NCBI GenBank assembly: GCA_029862005.1
Contig: JAOTYD010000036.1
Coordinates: 1-32,987 of the forward strand
From: Gammaproteobacteria bacterium
Lineage (GTDB): Bacteria > Pseudomonadota > Gammaproteobacteria > GCA-001735895
Length of the DNA stretch: 32,987 bases
Direction: 5' to 3'
Under the pieces are notes generated by a model. It was not told the origin of the DNA. It ran no database searches and saw only the letters and a list, made by a program, of their open reading frames with translations. Every line of letters begins with the position of its first letter. The first letter of the stretch is position 1. This document shows positions 24,790 through 32,987 of this stretch, piece by piece. The translations under genes were made by a program, and so were the position numbers.

Positions 24790-25258
24790 CATTTCGCCGA
24801 AATTGTTACGTAACCCGTTACACCTGTTGTCGCTGGGTTTTGGTTCGGGCCTTGCCCCGGTTGCTCCGGGAACATTCGGTACTCTCGCGGCGATCCCGCT
24901 TTACTTGTTAATTGCGCAGCTGGCCTTGCCATATTACCTGGCAATCGTGGTGCTTGGATTTGCCGCAGGCATGTACTTGTGCCGGTACACCAGTGCCACG
25001 CTAGGAGTGCACGATCATGGGGGTATTGTCTGGGATGAGTTTGTCGGTTTCTGGATTACGATGATAGCAGTGCCGGTTACCTGGCAGTGGATAGTGGCCG
25101 GTTTTGTGCTATTTAGAGTATTCGATATAGTCAAACCCTGGCCGGTGAAAATTGCGGATAAAAAGATGAAAGGTGGTTTCGGAATAATGTTCGACGATGT
25201 GCTCGCTGGTTTATATGCCCTGGGCTGCCTGCAATTCGCGCTGTATCTGCTGGTTTAG
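24761..25258 (+). CDS. pgpA: Phosphatidylglycerophosphatase A
   Basis: This 165-residue inner-membrane enzyme dephosphorylates phosphatidylglycerophosphate. The signature GFGSGLAPVAPGTFGTL lies at about 26-42, with GVHDHGGIVWDEFVGFW and VKPWPVKIADKK further on and four hydrophobic segments. The ATG at 24761 overlaps thiL by 29 bases and gives an N-terminus as long as that of the E. coli protein. A TTG at 24782 with AGGGG ten bases upstream is a real alternative. Confidence 0.95.
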   Translation: MRRGISILASISPKLLRNPLHLLSLGFGSGLAPVAPGTFGTLAAIPLYLLIAQLALPYYLAIVVLGFAAGMYLCRYTSATLGVHDHGGIVWDEFVGFWITMIAVPVTWQWIVAGFVLFRVFDIVKPWPVKIADKKMKGGFGIMFDDVLAGLYALGCLQFALYLLV

Positions 25259-25260
25259 GC

Positions 25261-25905
25261 ATGAAGTTCCCACAATTTATCCTGGCAGCTTTATTGATAC
25301 TGAGCATGGGTCTTTCCCTGGCGGCTGATGCCGAAGTCAGGGTAATCGCGCTGTTTTACGATAAGGCATTATTGCAGGTTGGCGACAAACAAAAGATCGT
25401 AAAAAAGGGTGAAACTTTCGAGGGCGTACTATTGGAGTCCGCATCCGGGCGAGGAGCGGTGGTAGTCATCGACGGTAACAGGTTAAAACTTGGCCTGAAT
25501 CAGTCAATCGCGGGAAACTTTAAGAAACCTGATCGCTCCAGCATGAAAATATATCCCGATTCGCTGGGGATGTATTACGTCAAAGGGGCTATTAATGGAC
25601 AACCAACACGCTTTCTGGTCGACACGGGTGCGACCTTTGTCACCATGAGTGGCAGAAAAGCCCGCAGTCTCAAAATTGATTATCTCAGAGGTATACGCAG
25701 TACCGCGCAAACTGCTGCTGCTATCGTGCCAGTCTTTCAGATCAAGCTTGAATCGGTGAGTATTGGTGGTATCAGGTTGCCCAATGTCGATGCGACGGTA
25801 ATTGCGGGGGACCAACCCGTCGATGTTTTACTCGGCAACTCTTTTCTGCAGCATACCCGGATGCAAAAAGCAGGTTCCGTGCTCGAGATCAGGCAGCGTT
25901 TCTAG
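25261..25905 (+). CDS. Retropepsin-like aspartic protease, TIGR02281 type, periplasmic
   Basis: This 214-residue protein has a signal peptide (FILAALLILSMGLSLAADA). An N-terminal segment (about 25-95) is rich in beta-strands and holds no recognised domain. The protease domain (about 96-214) has the single active-site motif FLVDTGATFVTMS and a C-terminal VLLGNSFLQ. Having one DTG motif means it would act as a dimer like retroviral proteases. It begins two bases after pgpA and is the last gene of the operon. Its substrate is unknown. Confidence 0.88.
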   Translation: MKFPQFILAALLILSMGLSLAADAEVRVIALFYDKALLQVGDKQKIVKKGETFEGVLLESASGRGAVVVIDGNRLKLGLNQSIAGNFKKPDRSSMKIYPDSLGMYYVKGAINGQPTRFLVDTGATFVTMSGRKARSLKIDYLRGIRSTAQTAAAIVPVFQIKLESVSIGGIRLPNVDATVIAGDQPVDVLLGNSFLQHTRMQKAGSVLEIRQRF

Positions 25906-25906
25906 A

Positions 25907-25920
25907 ACGTTAAATAACGT
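25907..25920 (+). repeat. Short inverted repeat after the last gene of the operon
   Basis: ACGTTA and TAACGT flank two bases and are followed by AAAATTTTC. The stem is AT-rich and short, so it is at best a weak terminator. It sits directly after the protease stop, in the 83-base gap before gltX. A TAGAAT hexamer at about 25955 could serve as the -10 of gltX, without a good -35. Confidence 0.3.
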
Positions 25921-25988
25921 AAAATTTTCAGGCTCGCAGGGTATTATTCCGGTAGAATACCGCGCGTCTTAATGCCTGTCTGATCGTA

Positions 25989-27398
25989 ATGATAAAAACC
26001 CGATTTGCCCCGAGCCCCACCGGATTGTTGCATGTTGGCGGTGCGCGAACGGCGCTGTTTTGCTGGTTATTCAGCAGGAAAATGGGTGGCAAATTCGTGT
26101 TGCGTATCGAGGATACCGATCTCGAGCGTTCAACGCCCGAATCGGTACAGGCGATCCTGAATGGCATGGAGTGGTTGGGTCTCGACTATGACGAAGGACC
26201 TTACTTTCAAACCGAACGCTTTGACCGCTATCTCGAAGTTATCCAGAAACTGGTCGAGCAAAGGGATGCTTATTATTGCGAATGCTCCAGGGAGCGGCTC
26301 GACGCCTTGCGCGCACAGCAAATGGCAGCGAAACAAAAGCCACGTTACGATGGTTGTTGCCGTGAACTTGGATTGCAGCCCGGGACTGAGAAGTCGTTGG
26401 TGGTTCGATTCAAGAATCCGTCACAGGGCACGGTAAGCTTTTTCGACCATGTAAAAGGCGAGGTCACCGTCAACAACACCGAGCTCGACGATTTGATCAT
26501 TGCACGCAGTGACGGCAGCCCCACCTATAACCTGTCGGTCGTTGTTGACGATATGGACATGGAGATCACCCATGTTTTGAGGGGTGACGATCATGTGAAT
26601 AATACACCGCGGCAGATAAACATATTGAGTACCCTGGGTGCCAGGATTCCCGAATATGCGCATGTGCCGATGATACTCGGTGATGATGGCAAGCGCCTGT
26701 CAAAACGTCACGGCGCAGTTGGCGTGATGGAATATTTCGAGTCTGGCTACCTCCCCGAAGCGATGTTGAACTACCTGGTGCGATTGGGTTGGTCTCATGG
26801 TGATCAGGAGATATTTTCGCGACAGGAAATGATCGAAAATTTCAGCCTTGATGCGTTAAACAAATCGGCTTCAAGCTTTAACACGGAAAAACTCAACTGG
26901 GTTAACCAGCAGTACCTGATAAGCGAATCGTTGGAAAAGATAGTCGAGCTGGTCAAGTCAAGGCTCAATCGACTGGAGCTCGCATATGATAGTAGTCTCG
27001 ATTTCAGTACGATCGTCGATTTGTACCGCCAGCGGGCATCGACCATAAACGAACTTGTCGATAGCATCCTATACTGTTTCCAGGATTTTGCAGAATATGA
27101 CCAAAAAGCGGCGCAGAAGGTACTCAAACAGGAGGCGCTGGAGCCATTGCGACAGTTGCATCATCAACTTTCCGGACTCGAAAACTGGGATGCGCAGTCA
27201 ATACATGCCGTAATAGAGTCGATTACCGAAGCACTTGGCGTCGGCATGGGGAAAGTGGGTCAGCCCCTGCGCGTGGCAGTTACCGGCGGATCTTTTTCGC
27301 CACCCATTGACCAGACGGTGGAGCTACTCGGCAAGGAACGCAGTATTAGCCGAATTGAGCGCGCAATTGACTATATTTCGGCAAATACTGTACCGTGA
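25989..27398 (+). CDS. gltX: Glutamyl-tRNA synthetase
   Basis: This 469-residue class I synthetase charges tRNA-Glu. The HIGH-type motif is APSPTGLLHVGGARTAL near the N-terminus and the KMSKS-type motif is DDGKRLSKRHG. A cysteine-rich insertion (YYCECSRERL, then YDGCCREL) matches the zinc site found in many bacterial enzymes. A long anticodon-binding domain ends the protein. Length is normal. Confidence 0.97.
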   Translation: MIKTRFAPSPTGLLHVGGARTALFCWLFSRKMGGKFVLRIEDTDLERSTPESVQAILNGMEWLGLDYDEGPYFQTERFDRYLEVIQKLVEQRDAYYCECSRERLDALRAQQMAAKQKPRYDGCCRELGLQPGTEKSLVVRFKNPSQGTVSFFDHVKGEVTVNNTELDDLIIARSDGSPTYNLSVVVDDMDMEITHVLRGDDHVNNTPRQINILSTLGARIPEYAHVPMILGDDGKRLSKRHGAVGVMEYFESGYLPEAMLNYLVRLGWSHGDQEIFSRQEMIENFSLDALNKSASSFNTEKLNWVNQQYLISESLEKIVELVKSRLNRLELAYDSSLDFSTIVDLYRQRASTINELVDSILYCFQDFAEYDQKAAQKVLKQEALEPLRQLHHQLSGLENWDAQSIHAVIESITEALGVGMGKVGQPLRVAVTGGSFSPPIDQTVELLGKERSISRIERAIDYISANTVP

Positions 27399-27449
27399 AT
27401 CCTCATATTATTCAGTAACATGCTATATAAACTTAAGGAACAACTGGAT

Positions 27450-27471
27450 CGGGCATGTTAAACTCTGCCCG
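27450..27471 (+). other. Hairpin in the gltX-cyclase gap
   Basis: CGGGCA and TGCCCG form a 6-bp stem around a 10-base loop, 52 bases after gltX. No T-run follows, so termination is uncertain. A 10-bp palindrome GCTCCGGAGC lies further on at 27532-27541. The rest of the 186-base gap shows no gene or tRNA. Confidence 0.3.
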
Positions 27472-27584
27472 CCGCAAAAGAGGCTTCCAGAAGTCATCTG
27501 GCGCGACCATTTGCCAGTTTAAGATGAAATCGCTCCGGAGCTTACCTGAATGCGGCAAAACCAGGCTGGTCCGGCCGGATAATC

Positions 27585-28508
27585 ATGCAGGAAAGTGAGT
27601 CAGTGACCCGAAAAACGATCAATTGCGTGGTGATGTTTGCCGATGTGGCAGGCAGCACAGCCATGTATGAAAACATGGGCGACGACCTGGCAAGAGAACG
27701 TATCTCCAAGGCACTGAACTCATTGATATCGATCTCACGCCGCCACAACGGCAAGTTGGTAAAAACGATCGGCGACGAAATCCTGGTTTATTTTACCGAT
27801 ATCGATATGGCTGTTTTTGCCGCCAAGGCGATACAGGAAGCCATGGAAGACGATCGTTCACCGGAAACCGTCGGGGTATCGATCAGGATCGGTATGCAAT
27901 ACGGCAGTACCATTCTTGAAAACGACGATATTTTTGGCGACACCGTCAATGTAGCGGCCCGGGTTTCGAGCATGGCGAAGGCGCGCCAGATCCTGTGCAC
28001 GCAGGAAATCGCATTCATGGTCAAGAGTGGGGAACTTTCAAATAATATGCGCCCTTTTGACCGCTTGCGGGTAAAGGGAAAAAACGAGCAGCTCGATGTA
28101 TACCTGTACGCCTGGGAGCAGGAAGGTGATATTACCAACATGGCAACGGCTAGCAGTTTCACCAATCCGGCACGACACGATCAGGTAAAACAACTCGTCC
28201 TGAAGTACGAAGGCAAGCCTCATAGCATCGTAACCGATACCACGTCGTATGTCCTCGGCAGAGGTCAGGATTGCGATTTGATCGTTAAGGGTGATTTGAT
28301 TTCGCGCCACCACTCGAAACTGGAACATCGGCGTGGCAAGTTCATCATCACGGATCAGAGTACTAATGGTACCTTCATTCGAACAACGGAAGGGCAGGAG
28401 ATATTTCTGCGCCGCGAGGAATTCACGATATTCGGCTCCGGCCACATCAGTCTCGGTAAAAAAGTTGATCTCACCGACGAAAATATCATTCATTTCCGCT
28501 GCGAATAA
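27585..28508 (+). CDS. Class III nucleotide cyclase with C-terminal FHA domain
   Basis: This 307-residue cytoplasmic protein has a cyclase homology domain (about 10-180) followed by a forkhead-associated domain (about 203-300). The cyclase residues are intact: metal aspartates in MFADVAGST (Asp20) and TIGDEIL (Asp64), Lys60, and FGDTVNVAARV with the transition-state Asn and Arg (Asn122, Arg126). The FHA domain has LGRGQDCDL, SRHHSKLE and STNGTFI, the phosphothreonine-binding loops. It may make cAMP under control of a phosphoprotein, or recruit itself to one. A Hanks kinase and PP2C phosphatase lie 13 kb away in this window. GTG at 27603 with AGGAA upstream is an alternative start that removes six residues. 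Confidence 0.93.
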   Translation: MQESESVTRKTINCVVMFADVAGSTAMYENMGDDLARERISKALNSLISISRRHNGKLVKTIGDEILVYFTDIDMAVFAAKAIQEAMEDDRSPETVGVSIRIGMQYGSTILENDDIFGDTVNVAARVSSMAKARQILCTQEIAFMVKSGELSNNMRPFDRLRVKGKNEQLDVYLYAWEQEGDITNMATASSFTNPARHDQVKQLVLKYEGKPHSIVTDTTSYVLGRGQDCDLIVKGDLISRHHSKLEHRRGKFIITDQSTNGTFIRTTEGQEIFLRREEFTIFGSGHISLGKKVDLTDENIIHFRCE

Positions 28509-28513
28509 CGCGA

Positions 28514-28519
28514 TATAAT
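28514..28519 (+). promoter_or_regulatory. Candidate -10 element of acnA
   Basis: A perfect TATAAT lies 32 bases before the acnA start, just after the cyclase stop. No good -35 hexamer is seen at normal spacing, so activity may need an activator. Confidence 0.35.
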
Positions 28520-28550
28520 CTCCGCAACAGTATGCCGGAGCAAATTCATT

Positions 28551-31190
28551 ATGACACCTGGAAGCGATAGCTTTAAAACCTTGACCGCGCTCGAGATCGA
28601 TGGTCAGGAATACCACTACTTCAGCCTCGAGAAACTCGCCGTTGATGACCTTTCCGCTATTCGCCAGCTACCATTCTCGCTGAAAATTTTACTCGAGAAT
28701 ATATTGCGATTTGAGCAGGGCGGGGAAGATGCGGCAGGTGATATCAGGGCTTTTGCCGAATGGGTCGGCGCGCGCAGCTCGGATCGCGAAATCGCGTTCC
28801 GACCAACCAGGGTGTTAATGCAGGATCTCACCGGGGTGCCGGCCGTGGTTGACCTGGCCGCAATGCGCGACGCCGCGGTCGATGATCCGCAGCGTATCAA
28901 TCCGCAGATTCCGATTGACCTGATCATCGACCACTCGGTGATGGTGGACGAATTCGCAACGCCGGACGCGTTTGCACATAATGTTGCGCTCGAGGTGCAA
29001 CGCAACGACGAACGCTATCGATTTCTCAAGTGGGGTGCCACGGCATTTGATAATTTTCGCGTGGTCCCGCCGGGCACGGGAATATGCCACCAGGTAAATC
29101 TCGAATACCTGGCAAAAACAGTCTGGACGCAACAGGTTGATGGCAGGAATTTCGCATTTCCGGATACGCTGGTCGGTACCGATTCCCATACCACAATGAT
29201 CAATGGCCTCGGCGTGCTCGGTTGGGGAGTAGGTGGTATCGAAGCCGAGGCCGGCATGCTCGGTCAACCGGTATCGCTGCTGATTCCGGAGGTTGTCGGA
29301 TTTCAGTTCACCGGCCAATTACGCGAGGGAATTACCGCTACCGACCTGGTATTGACGGTTACCCAGATGCTGCGTGAACACGGTGTGGTTGGAAAGTTTG
29401 TCGAGTTTTTTGGTGATGGACTCTCACAATTGCCGCTCGCGGACCGGGCGACCCTGGCAAATATGTCCCCGGAATACGGGGCCACCTGCGCTTTCTTTCC
29501 AGTTGACCAGGAGACCATTCGCTACTTGCGTTTAACCTCGCGCGACGAGGCGAATCTGAAGCTGGTCGAGGCCTACTGCAAAGCCCAGGGATTATGGTAT
29601 CAGGCGGAAAGCCCGGATCCCGTATTCAGCAGCAGTCTGACTCTCGATCTATCCTCGGTCGAAGCCTCGCTGGCCGGACCCAAGCGTCCACAGGATCGCG
29701 TGTCACTTTCGGGAATCAAGGCTGCAACGGAATCCATAATCGGAGCAGCTGCGCCATCCAGCCGAGATTCAGACGATGAACTGCTCGATGGCGACGTCGT
29801 GATTGCCGCGGTGACTTCCTGTACCAATACCTCAAACCCCAAGGTAATGATGGCCGCTGGACTGCTGGCACGTAACGCTAGAGCGGCCGGACTAAGCACC
29901 CGGCCCTGGGTTAAGACCTCGCTCGCACCCGGGTCCAAAGTAGTCACGGAGTATCTGAATGCCGCCGGACTGCAGCAGGATCTGGACGCGATCGGCTTTA
30001 ACCTGGTTGGCTACGGTTGTACCACCTGTATTGGAAATTCCGGGCCTTTGCCCGAAGCGATCGAATCCCAGATCAGGGAAAAGGACCTGACGGTTGCCAG
30101 TGTTTTATCCGGTAATCGCAATTTCGAGGGTCGCATTCATCAGCGTATCAAGTCTAACTGGCTCGCCTCGCCGCCACTGGTTGTTGCCTACGCGCTGGCC
30201 GGTAGTACCTGCATCGATTTGACTTCGGAGCCCATCGGCGAGTCAGCCGACGGTAAGCCGGTGTTTTTGCGCGATATCTGGCCGAGCAACCAGGCGATCG
30301 CGGATGAAGTGATGAAGGTGAGTGAAAGCATGTTCAGGGAGCAGTATGCCGATGTGTTCAGCGGCGATCGGAACTGGCAGGATATCGATGTGGGCGATGC
30401 GTTGACTTATAGCTGGGATGATTCCTCTACCTATATTCGTAATCCACCATATTTCAAGCTGGACAACAGTAAGCAACTGGAGCCGATAGTGAATGCCCGT
30501 ATCCTTGCCCTGCTGGGTGATTCGATAACGACAGACCACATATCTCCGGCTGGTGCGATTGCGGTCGACAGTCCTGCAGGCAGGTATTTGCTCGAACAAG
30601 GGGTTGATCGGAACAGTTTCAATTCCTATGGATCCCGTCGTGGCAACCATGAATTGATGATGCGCGGCACCTTTGCCAATATCCGTATTCGGAACGAGAT
30701 GACGCCTGATGTCGAGGGTGGAGTAACGCTGTACATGCCGGATCGTGAGCAAATGAGTATTTACGATGCGGCCATGAAATATAGTCAGCAGGGAACACCG
30801 ATGGTGGTCGTCGCGGGCAAGGAATACGGTACCGGATCGAGCCGCGACTGGGCTGCCAAGGGGCCACGCCTGCTCGGCGTTAAGGCGGTAGTTGCCGAGA
30901 GTTTCGAGCGTATCCACCGCTCCAACCTGATCGGTATGGGCGTCTTACCGCTGCAGTTTATCGACGGATTCGATCGCAATAAACTGAACTTGACCGGCGC
31001 CGAAAAAATCACCATCAGCGGAATGCAAAAAGGTCTACAGCCCGGGCAGCACCTGGAATTATCGGTTACCGATGCGACCGGTAGTATCCTTGCGGTGGAT
31101 GTCCTGTGTCGCATCGACACCCGCGACGAGGTCGCTTATTTCGAGGCGGGTGGCATACTGCAATATGTGCTGGACAAGGATCAGGACTGA
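28551..31190 (+). CDS. acnA: Aconitate hydratase A
   Basis: This 879-residue TCA-cycle enzyme interconverts citrate and isocitrate using a [4Fe-4S] cluster. Cluster ligands are in TSCTNTSNPKVM and GYGCTTCIGNSGP. Substrate regions include TDSHTTMINGLGVLGWGVGG and, in the C-terminal swivel domain, YGSRRGNHELMMRGTF and EYGTGSSRDWAAKG. Length is close to E. coli AcnA (891). It has GGAG ten bases before the ATG. The DUF1840 gene follows after six bases. Confidence 0.98.
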   Translation: MTPGSDSFKTLTALEIDGQEYHYFSLEKLAVDDLSAIRQLPFSLKILLENILRFEQGGEDAAGDIRAFAEWVGARSSDREIAFRPTRVLMQDLTGVPAVVDLAAMRDAAVDDPQRINPQIPIDLIIDHSVMVDEFATPDAFAHNVALEVQRNDERYRFLKWGATAFDNFRVVPPGTGICHQVNLEYLAKTVWTQQVDGRNFAFPDTLVGTDSHTTMINGLGVLGWGVGGIEAEAGMLGQPVSLLIPEVVGFQFTGQLREGITATDLVLTVTQMLREHGVVGKFVEFFGDGLSQLPLADRATLANMSPEYGATCAFFPVDQETIRYLRLTSRDEANLKLVEAYCKAQGLWYQAESPDPVFSSSLTLDLSSVEASLAGPKRPQDRVSLSGIKAATESIIGAAAPSSRDSDDELLDGDVVIAAVTSCTNTSNPKVMMAAGLLARNARAAGLSTRPWVKTSLAPGSKVVTEYLNAAGLQQDLDAIGFNLVGYGCTTCIGNSGPLPEAIESQIREKDLTVASVLSGNRNFEGRIHQRIKSNWLASPPLVVAYALAGSTCIDLTSEPIGESADGKPVFLRDIWPSNQAIADEVMKVSESMFREQYADVFSGDRNWQDIDVGDALTYSWDDSSTYIRNPPYFKLDNSKQLEPIVNARILALLGDSITTDHISPAGAIAVDSPAGRYLLEQGVDRNSFNSYGSRRGNHELMMRGTFANIRIRNEMTPDVEGGVTLYMPDREQMSIYDAAMKYSQQGTPMVVVAGKEYGTGSSRDWAAKGPRLLGVKAVVAESFERIHRSNLIGMGVLPLQFIDGFDRNKLNLTGAEKITISGMQKGLQPGQHLELSVTDATGSILAVDVLCRIDTRDEVAYFEAGGILQYVLDKDQD

Positions 31191-31196
31191 AATCTT

Positions 31197-31496
31197 ATGC
31201 TGATTACGTTTAAGACCACGGCCTACGCGAATATCACGATGTTCGGTGATATCGGCCGACAAATGCTCGAAATGATGGCATTCGGTACTTCGGTACCCGG
31301 CGCCATCAATGTGGAGGATGTGCCGCAGGCACTGCAGAACCTGAAACAGGCACTCGATAAATTACCGGAACAGGTTGAGCCCGCGGGAGATGCCGATGAT
31401 GATCAACCTGCGGTCAGCCTGCACACGCGTGCAGTACCACTGGTAGAATTGCTGCAGGCGGCCGTCAAGGAAGAAACCTACGTTCGCTGGGAGTAG
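31197..31496 (+). CDS. DUF1840 family protein
   Basis: This 99-residue protein of unknown function matches the DUF1840 pattern: it opens MLITFKTTAYANITMFGDIG, then has GTSVPGAI and ends with SLHTRAVPLVELLQAAV and WE. It has no signal peptide or membrane segment. It follows acnA by six bases and is probably cotranscribed. Confidence 0.88.
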   Translation: MLITFKTTAYANITMFGDIGRQMLEMMAFGTSVPGAINVEDVPQALQNLKQALDKLPEQVEPAGDADDDQPAVSLHTRAVPLVELLQAAVKEETYVRWE

Positions 31497-31539
31497 TTGT
31501 TTCGCACCACAGAGAATGCGATTCTGATGGAAATAATTT

Positions 31540-31545
31540 TATAAT
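31540..31545 (+). promoter_or_regulatory. Candidate -10 element of the HerA-like gene
   Basis: A perfect TATAAT followed by a GC-rich stretch lies 58 bases before the start of the HerA-like gene. The -35 region is poor. Placement in the 107-base gap after the DUF1840 gene fits a separate promoter. Confidence 0.35.
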
Positions 31546-31603
31546 AGCGCCCGGGTGCAAATTTCGGGCAGTATAAACCGATAACCAAAACAAGGCTGAC
31601 ATC

Positions 31604-32987
31604 ATGGCGGATAAAGAGATATTGCTGGGTTATGCAACCCAGGATAAAACCCGCGGGAGCGGGGTTTTCCCGGTTCATCTGAACTTAAAACGCGCCAATC
31701 GGCACGGACTTATCGCGGGTGCAACCGGCACCGGCAAGACCGTTACCTTACAGGCGCTGGCAGAAAGTTTTTCTCAACAGGGCGTGCCGGTATTCCTGGC
31801 AGATATCAAGGGTGACGTTTCGGGCATCAGCCAGGCTGGGAAATCTCATCCCAAGGTCAATGAAAGATTGCAGGCCCTGGAACTGCCCACCGATCAATGG
31901 CGTGGATGCCCGACCGTGTTCTGGGATATATACGGCAAAAAGGGCAATCCGATTCGCGCCACGATTTCGGATATGGGCCCGGTGTTGTTATCGCGATTGA
32001 TGAATCTGAACGACACCCAGGCCGGGGTTTTGAGTATTGCCTTTGCCGTGGCCGATGACAATGGTCTGCTGTTACTGGATCTTAAGGATTTGCGGTCCAT
32101 GCTGCGCCATGTTGCAGAAACGGCCTCCGAGCTGAGTAGTGTCTATGGTAATGTCTCCGCGAGCTCGGTCGGTGCGATCCAGCGGCGCCTGCTGGTTCTC
32201 GAGCGCAGCGGGGCAAAAAAGTTTTTTGGCGAACCCATGCTCGACCTGGACGACCTGATGCAGGTCGATGCCAATGGCGCGGGTATTATCAATATACTGG
32301 TGGCTGACAAGCTGATGCAGGAGCCTGCAGTTTACTCGACAATGTTACTGTGGCTGTTATCCGAACTGTTTGAGAATTTACCGGAAGTAGGCGATCCCGA
32401 TAAACCAAAGCTGGTTTTATTTTTTGACGAAGCGCACCTGATGTTCAAGGGTACGCCAAAGGCGCTGGTTGAAAAAATCGAGCAGGTGGTGCGCCTGATT
32501 CGTTCCAAGGGGGTCGGTGTTTATTTTATCACTCAAAGCCCGGGTGACATCCCCGATTCCGTATCGTCCCAATTGGCAAACCGCGTGCAGCACGCGTTGC
32601 GTGCGTTCACTCCGAGAGAACAGAAAGTGGTCAAGGTCGCGGCACAAACGTTTCGCAGTGATAAAAGCTTTTCGGTGCAGGATGCGATCACCGAAATGGG
32701 GGTCGGGGAGGCGCTGATTTCGACCCTGCTGGCAAATGGCGCGCCTTCGCCTGTAAAACGAACCATGGTAAAACCACCGTTTTCCCGAATCGGGGCTGCC
32801 AGCAGGGCCGAGGTTGCTGAAGTTCTGACACATAATCCGTTTGCGGAAAAATATGCCACTACGGTCGATCGTCATTCTGCATTCGAGAAGCTCGCAAAAC
32901 GCGCCGAAGAGGCTGCCAACGCCGCCGCCGAAAAGAAGCCGCCGCGAAAGCGAGTCAATGCCGCACCGAAACCGCGCGGCCGATCGC
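31604..32987 (+). CDS. HerA/FtsK-like ATPase, DUF853 (YjgR) family, C-terminus beyond the window
   Basis: At least 461 residues are visible and the frame is open to the right edge. Walker A is GATGTGKT (39-46), and Walker B is LVLFFDEAHLMF at about residue 270-280, followed by VRLIRSKGVGVYFITQSP and an arginine-bearing LANRVQHALRAFT. These match the DUF853 family of HerA-like ATPases (E. coli YjgR). A charged, alanine- and lysine-rich tail begins near residue 425. The ATG has AAGG eight bases upstream. No nuclease such as NurA is visible, so the role in DNA processing is unproven. Confidence 0.93.
   Translation, partial: MADKEILLGYATQDKTRGSGVFPVHLNLKRANRHGLIAGATGTGKTVTLQALAESFSQQGVPVFLADIKGDVSGISQAGKSHPKVNERLQALELPTDQWRGCPTVFWDIYGKKGNPIRATISDMGPVLLSRLMNLNDTQAGVLSIAFAVADDNGLLLLDLKDLRSMLRHVAETASELSSVYGNVSASSVGAIQRRLLVLERSGAKKFFGEPMLDLDDLMQVDANGAGIINILVADKLMQEPAVYSTMLLWLLSELFENLPEVGDPDKPKLVLFFDEAHLMFKGTPKALVEKIEQVVRLIRSKGVGVYFITQSPGDIPDSVSSQLANRVQHALRAFTPREQKVVKVAAQTFRSDKSFSVQDAITEMGVGEALISTLLANGAPSPVKRTMVKPPFSRIGAASRAEVAEVLTHNPFAEKYATTVDRHSAFEKLAKRAEEAANAAAEKKPPRKRVNAAPKPRGRS

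Noticed and set aside
27399-27584. Possible tRNA gene after gltX
   Set aside because: No cloverleaf arms or T-loop consensus could be found; only a simple hairpin and a short palindrome are present.
30243-30917. A 224-codon minus-strand frame inside acnA
   Set aside because: It is antisense to the conserved C-terminal part of aconitase.

Overview
This window reads as a chromosomal segment of a free-living gammaproteobacterium, probably marine or environmental and not a model genus. The main evidence is the gene order glyA-nrdR-ribD-ribE-ribB-ribH-nusB-thiL-pgpA, plus yggX, a DUF1840 gene and a Lap-type adhesin system. I see no mobile elements, tRNA, rRNA or CRISPR. Coding density is high, and most genes are tightly packed or overlap translationally.

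Region 1 (1-11108, minus strand) is a complete biofilm adhesin system of the LapA/LapG/LapD type. In transcription order it holds: a TolC-family outer-membrane channel carrying C-terminal cadherin-like and OmpA peptidoglycan-binding domains; a LapG-type periplasmic cysteine protease; a LapD-type inner-membrane c-di-GMP receptor with degenerate GGDEF and EAL sites; the type I secretion ABC transporter (LapB) and membrane fusion protein (LapC); a LuxR-type regulator with a degenerate receiver-like domain; and the start of a giant repeat adhesin. The adhesin has a retention module and a TAAG LapG cleavage site, and runs off the left edge. By analogy with Pseudomonas LapA, c-di-GMP bound to LapD should sequester LapG and keep the adhesin at the surface. 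When c-di-GMP falls, LapG would cut at TAAG and release it. The channel fusion is the most unusual gene in the window.

Region 2 (11401-14449, minus) is a three-gene phospho-signalling operon: a PP2C phosphatase with a TTG start, a membrane-anchored Hanks-type kinase, and a small membrane protein, each joined to the next by TGATG overlaps. Region 3 (14626-17402) holds a small putative beta-barrel protein with a strong terminator, yggX, and on the minus strand an A-type Fe-S carrier with an atypical cysteine tail followed by an unassigned ATP-grasp ligase.

Region 4 (17630-25905, plus) is a long housekeeping operon: glyA, nrdR, ribD, a proteasome-beta-like Ntn hydrolase, ribE, a RibBX-type ribB, ribH, nusB, thiL, pgpA and a retropepsin-like protease. 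Region 5 (25989-32987, plus) holds gltX, a class III nucleotide cyclase fused to an FHA domain (a possible partner for the Region 2 kinase), acnA, a DUF1840 gene and the start of a HerA/DUF853-type ATPase that runs off the right edge.
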